Below are positions 61,113-64,000 of a DNA stretch of 64,000 nt, piece after piece. Source of the DNA: Opisthorchis felineus (Eukaryota > Platyhelminthes > Trematoda > Opisthorchiida > Opisthorchiidae); contig SJOL01002831.1 in NCBI GenBank assembly GCA_004794785.1, positions 65,958 to 129,957 of the forward strand, given 5' to 3'. Numbering within the stretch: position 1 is the first letter of the stretch; each line of letters opens with the position of its first letter. The translations under genes were made by a program, and so were the position numbers. The notes beneath the pieces were generated by a model. It was not told the origin of the DNA. It made no database searches and worked only from the letters and a program-made list of their open reading frames with translations.

Positions 61113-64000
61113 ACGTTTCAAATTGTTATTGATCATCTGCTAAAGCAGAAAGCAGTGGGGTCGTCGACTAGCTAGTCTAGCATAGAATGCACTATGAATA
61201 GAGTGAACTTACCGAAACGCCATTGTAAAAGACTGTATTAAAGAATGGCCAATTTCGCCACCGTACTTATTCCTGAAAAGCTTGGCCTTATATAACAAAT
61301 ACTCAACGCCCTTCAAAATAGGCGAAAACCCATGCGCGACAGAATTAACTGCTAAATCAGTCTTGCCTAGCCGGCCTGTTCAGACATACACTGTTTGCTG
61401 TCGGGCCTGCAGACCACACACCGGATTGCCGGTTTGGTTCACTGCCTCATTCCAGAAACTGATGTGCGATAGTTCGTTATAGATTGAAAGCATCAAGAGC
61501 GCCAGAATACTGAAAGCTATACACTTCAGTAAACGAATGATCGTGGGAAAAAACTGGGAACCGATCACCGAGAAAAGGCAATTCTGAGCCCGGAAATTTA
61601 ATACGGGCACGGTGCCTTCATCGACGAAGTTTAACAGTGGAGCCATCCATGTCGGTTCGTGTCATCTCTTGGACGATCAGGTGATATTGAAATCAAGTTT
61701 GCAACACAAGCGTCTACCTCCGGGCGTATCTTGTGTCACTCCGAGCGCCCGGCTATGGTGTATTACAGTAGAGCCGTACGACTCGAAAGAGACTGGTAAC
61801 CGGAGTCGGCAGGACCAAATGAAGAATGGAATGTACCCATCATAATACCCCAGGGCCCGTAATTCACGACAATATTCATTGGATGTGTGGGGTAATTTGC
61901 AGGGCCACGACGGTTCAAATCCTCGTACAACTGTACGACCTATCTCTACGTGCATCCTGATGATTACATTTTTTGGCGAAGCGCGTGTAGTGATTTTTAA
62001 CCGCAACCTGCATTCATATAAATTGAATTTTTTAACCTCACACAAATGCAACAGTTTGGATCAGAATGCCCCTTAGTAACGTACTCAGAGGTAATAAGCA
62101 GCACCGGTTCCAGGAAAGCTTTAGGCACTTTTGAAAAATCCTATGGAGCTTTCCTTTAGCAGCAGATTTATTAGTGATTTTAGTTGAGAACAGTTAGTAC
62201 CAGCATTTTTTGACCAAACTTGGACGAGTTTTCGATCTCTACCACAAAACTACTGAACAATCTTTGCAATGAAAATTACTGAAAAGAGTTTAACAAGACC
62301 AAGGTCTTTCACTAAATGTTCGTCCCTTCCGCATCTAATAAGGGCCCACTGCATCATCATCAATAACATAGGTCAAAAACAATAGGTTTGATTGTGAACT
62401 GGGCGCACTAATTCCCATTCTGTTTAGTGGGAAAGACATCAATTCTTGGAGTGTTGATCTAACATAACAGGTCTTGGTAACTGTACGTTCTTGTCAAGTC
62501 GACTGCAGCAAGACGTACATGCACACTGCAACTGTGGCAAAGATACTGAGTCCTGTTTCAGCGTACGGAATATGAAGGAGTCTCTGAAGCACTGTCGTCG
62601 TCGTCGTTTAACCAAACAGAAATATGTGGCTATACCGCATGCTTTTTAAGCCTGATTTGTCAGTAATGTCATTACACATTGCCACTATGCTCCGTTTGGG
62701 GAAAACGGAAAAACAGGAATATGGATTTGCGTAAATACCCATCGGTATTTTCTAAATGAGGATTATGGTTCGTGACACTTTTAGAACCAAAGTACTTTAG
62801 TGCACTACCGAAAATCACGCTGCGGATTGACGACCGAACTTGTTGTTAGATAAAGAATACGGTGGCATCCCTTAGTGCATCTAAGGTGCTCAACAGTCCT
62901 CAACCCTACCCTCAACGTATGCGTTGAGTTTCATCTGTTAATGTAGCTGTGGCGGATTCAGGCAATCCGGGAAAAGCGATATGACCGCAGCGGATTCATG
63001 CAAACGAAGTAAATTAGAACCGATTCTCGGAGCCAGTGATACTGTAGCAAGAGCGTTCTAAGAGTGTTAAACAGAAGCATATAGTGAAAATCCCAGTACT
63101 GATTGATTCATGGGGATCTGGAAATCACCACCCATAACCGCGACGTTTTTCGGAAGAATGTGTCGAAATATGTCAGTGGTACAGATAAATTTCGGCAGAA
63201 GCCAACCAAGAATGTCTTTGACGAATTCCAAAATAATTGAGAGATACATACCGAAGCGTGCACAGAAAGTTATATGTCACATCACACATTTGTAAAGTGC
63301 ATTGAGCTTAGACTGGCCACAGATTAGCCGCATGACAGTGGTAAAGCTTACCCTTTGTCTATACAGTTTCTCGGCATAATTTGCCACGGTCTTATTGATC
63401 TTCCCTGGTACCGAGAATCAGCCAATATTCTTGAGTTCCGAGTCTCAGTGGGACACCGGAGACAGCGATGCAGTGCCAACCCATCCCGCCCCTGTCGAAT
63501 TCGTCCCACTAGTATGGCTATTCTGCACACGTGTGCGATGATGTACGAAAATCGAAGGCAGCGAAACCAGTAAAAAGGTGGGACAGTGCCATCCGTACCA
63601 CTAAGAACAGGCCCGTGGACGAGGAACCACTGGGAGAATGAACTGTTGATTCACCGGTAAAACAAAAACCCCATTGTCGTTAAATGGCTATTGGTAGTAA
63701 TCCTAACACCCACCACAAAAAGCAAAGCCGCCATTGTGAATTCCCCACTACCCTCAGCGGGTTACATCTAGAGTACACATAGCGTTACTCGCAGTGGCTG
63801 GAGTAGTTGTAAATCCTCCTCACACTGTGTTAAATTCTTGACTTTTCAGTGGATTGTCGATATTGTCTTCTGTAAGCTCCTCGCCAAATATTCATACTGG
63901 CCACTTAACCGTTGACTGCACGTTCTCAAAGGATGTAAACATGTGGCTGTTTACTTAGACCACTTCATTGTAGGCCCTCCGCGACACTGTCACGGCAGAC
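61113..64000. other. Anonymous non-coding stretch
   Basis: No gene assigned. The minus frame at 61,677-62,051 (124 codons) is anonymous. A B-box-like GGTTCAAATCC near 61,911 has no matching A box or tRNA fold. A short GTC microsatellite lies at 62,594-62,607. Confidence 0.4.
62594..62607. repeat. GTC trinucleotide run
   Basis: GTCGTCGTCGTCGT, four and two-thirds units. Simple microsatellite. Confidence 0.6.

Noticed and set aside
61905..61925. tRNA gene suggested by GGTTCAAATCC
   Set aside because: The flanking bases do not form a T stem and no A box, anticodon arm or acceptor stem can be placed.

Overview
The window looks like gene-poor, repeat-rich nuclear DNA of a eukaryote. The longest open frames reach only about 150 codons, which is near what chance allows at this AT-leaning composition (my estimate, not a computed test). 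There are no operons, no ribosome-binding sites, and no convincing intact protein-coding gene, tRNA, rRNA or CRISPR array. The decayed retroelement proteins resemble RTE-type and Penelope-like elements, and hammerhead-bearing repeats are abundant. This suits a flatworm (trematode or cestode) best, but the assignment is an inference.

The main signal is a dispersed family of repeats with a unit of about 295 bp, each carrying a type I hammerhead self-cleaving ribozyme motif. I see ribozyme-bearing or ribozyme-derived copies at about 1.5-1.9, 29.1-29.5, 43.1-43.3, 54.07-54.4, 59.0-59.2 and 60.7-61.1 kb, and ribozyme-less fragments at 3.75-3.84 and 41.35-41.43 kb. At 29.1 and 54.1 kb two successive copies lie head to tail with spacings of 298 and 294 bp. 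That fits a unit propagated as tandem or circular RNA (retrozyme-like, or the terminal repeats of Penelope-like elements). The copy at 61.03-61.08 kb (minus) keeps the whole catalytic core. The others carry identifiable core mutations or deletions.

Three decayed autonomous retroelements lie on the minus strand. An RTE-like element at 37.07-38.0 kb keeps the C-terminal reverse-transcriptase part. A second RTE-like element at about 44.6-46.2 kb keeps endonuclease and extreme C-terminal pieces and lacks most of the RT. A Penelope-like RT lies at about 49.1-49.97 kb. The last matters because hammerheads are a known hallmark of Penelope-like elements, so this family could have mobilised the ribozyme repeats.

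A second family, at 11.79-12.16, 13.48-13.90, 31.49-31.68 and 51.76-52.05 kb, consists of fold-back elements with imperfect inverted arms around tRNA-like A-box/B-box modules. They resemble tRNA-derived SINEs joined head to head. The rest is anonymous AT-rich sequence with small microsatellites, a few perfect hairpins and one strongly strand-asymmetric block near 50.3-50.9 kb. No host exon can be assigned.
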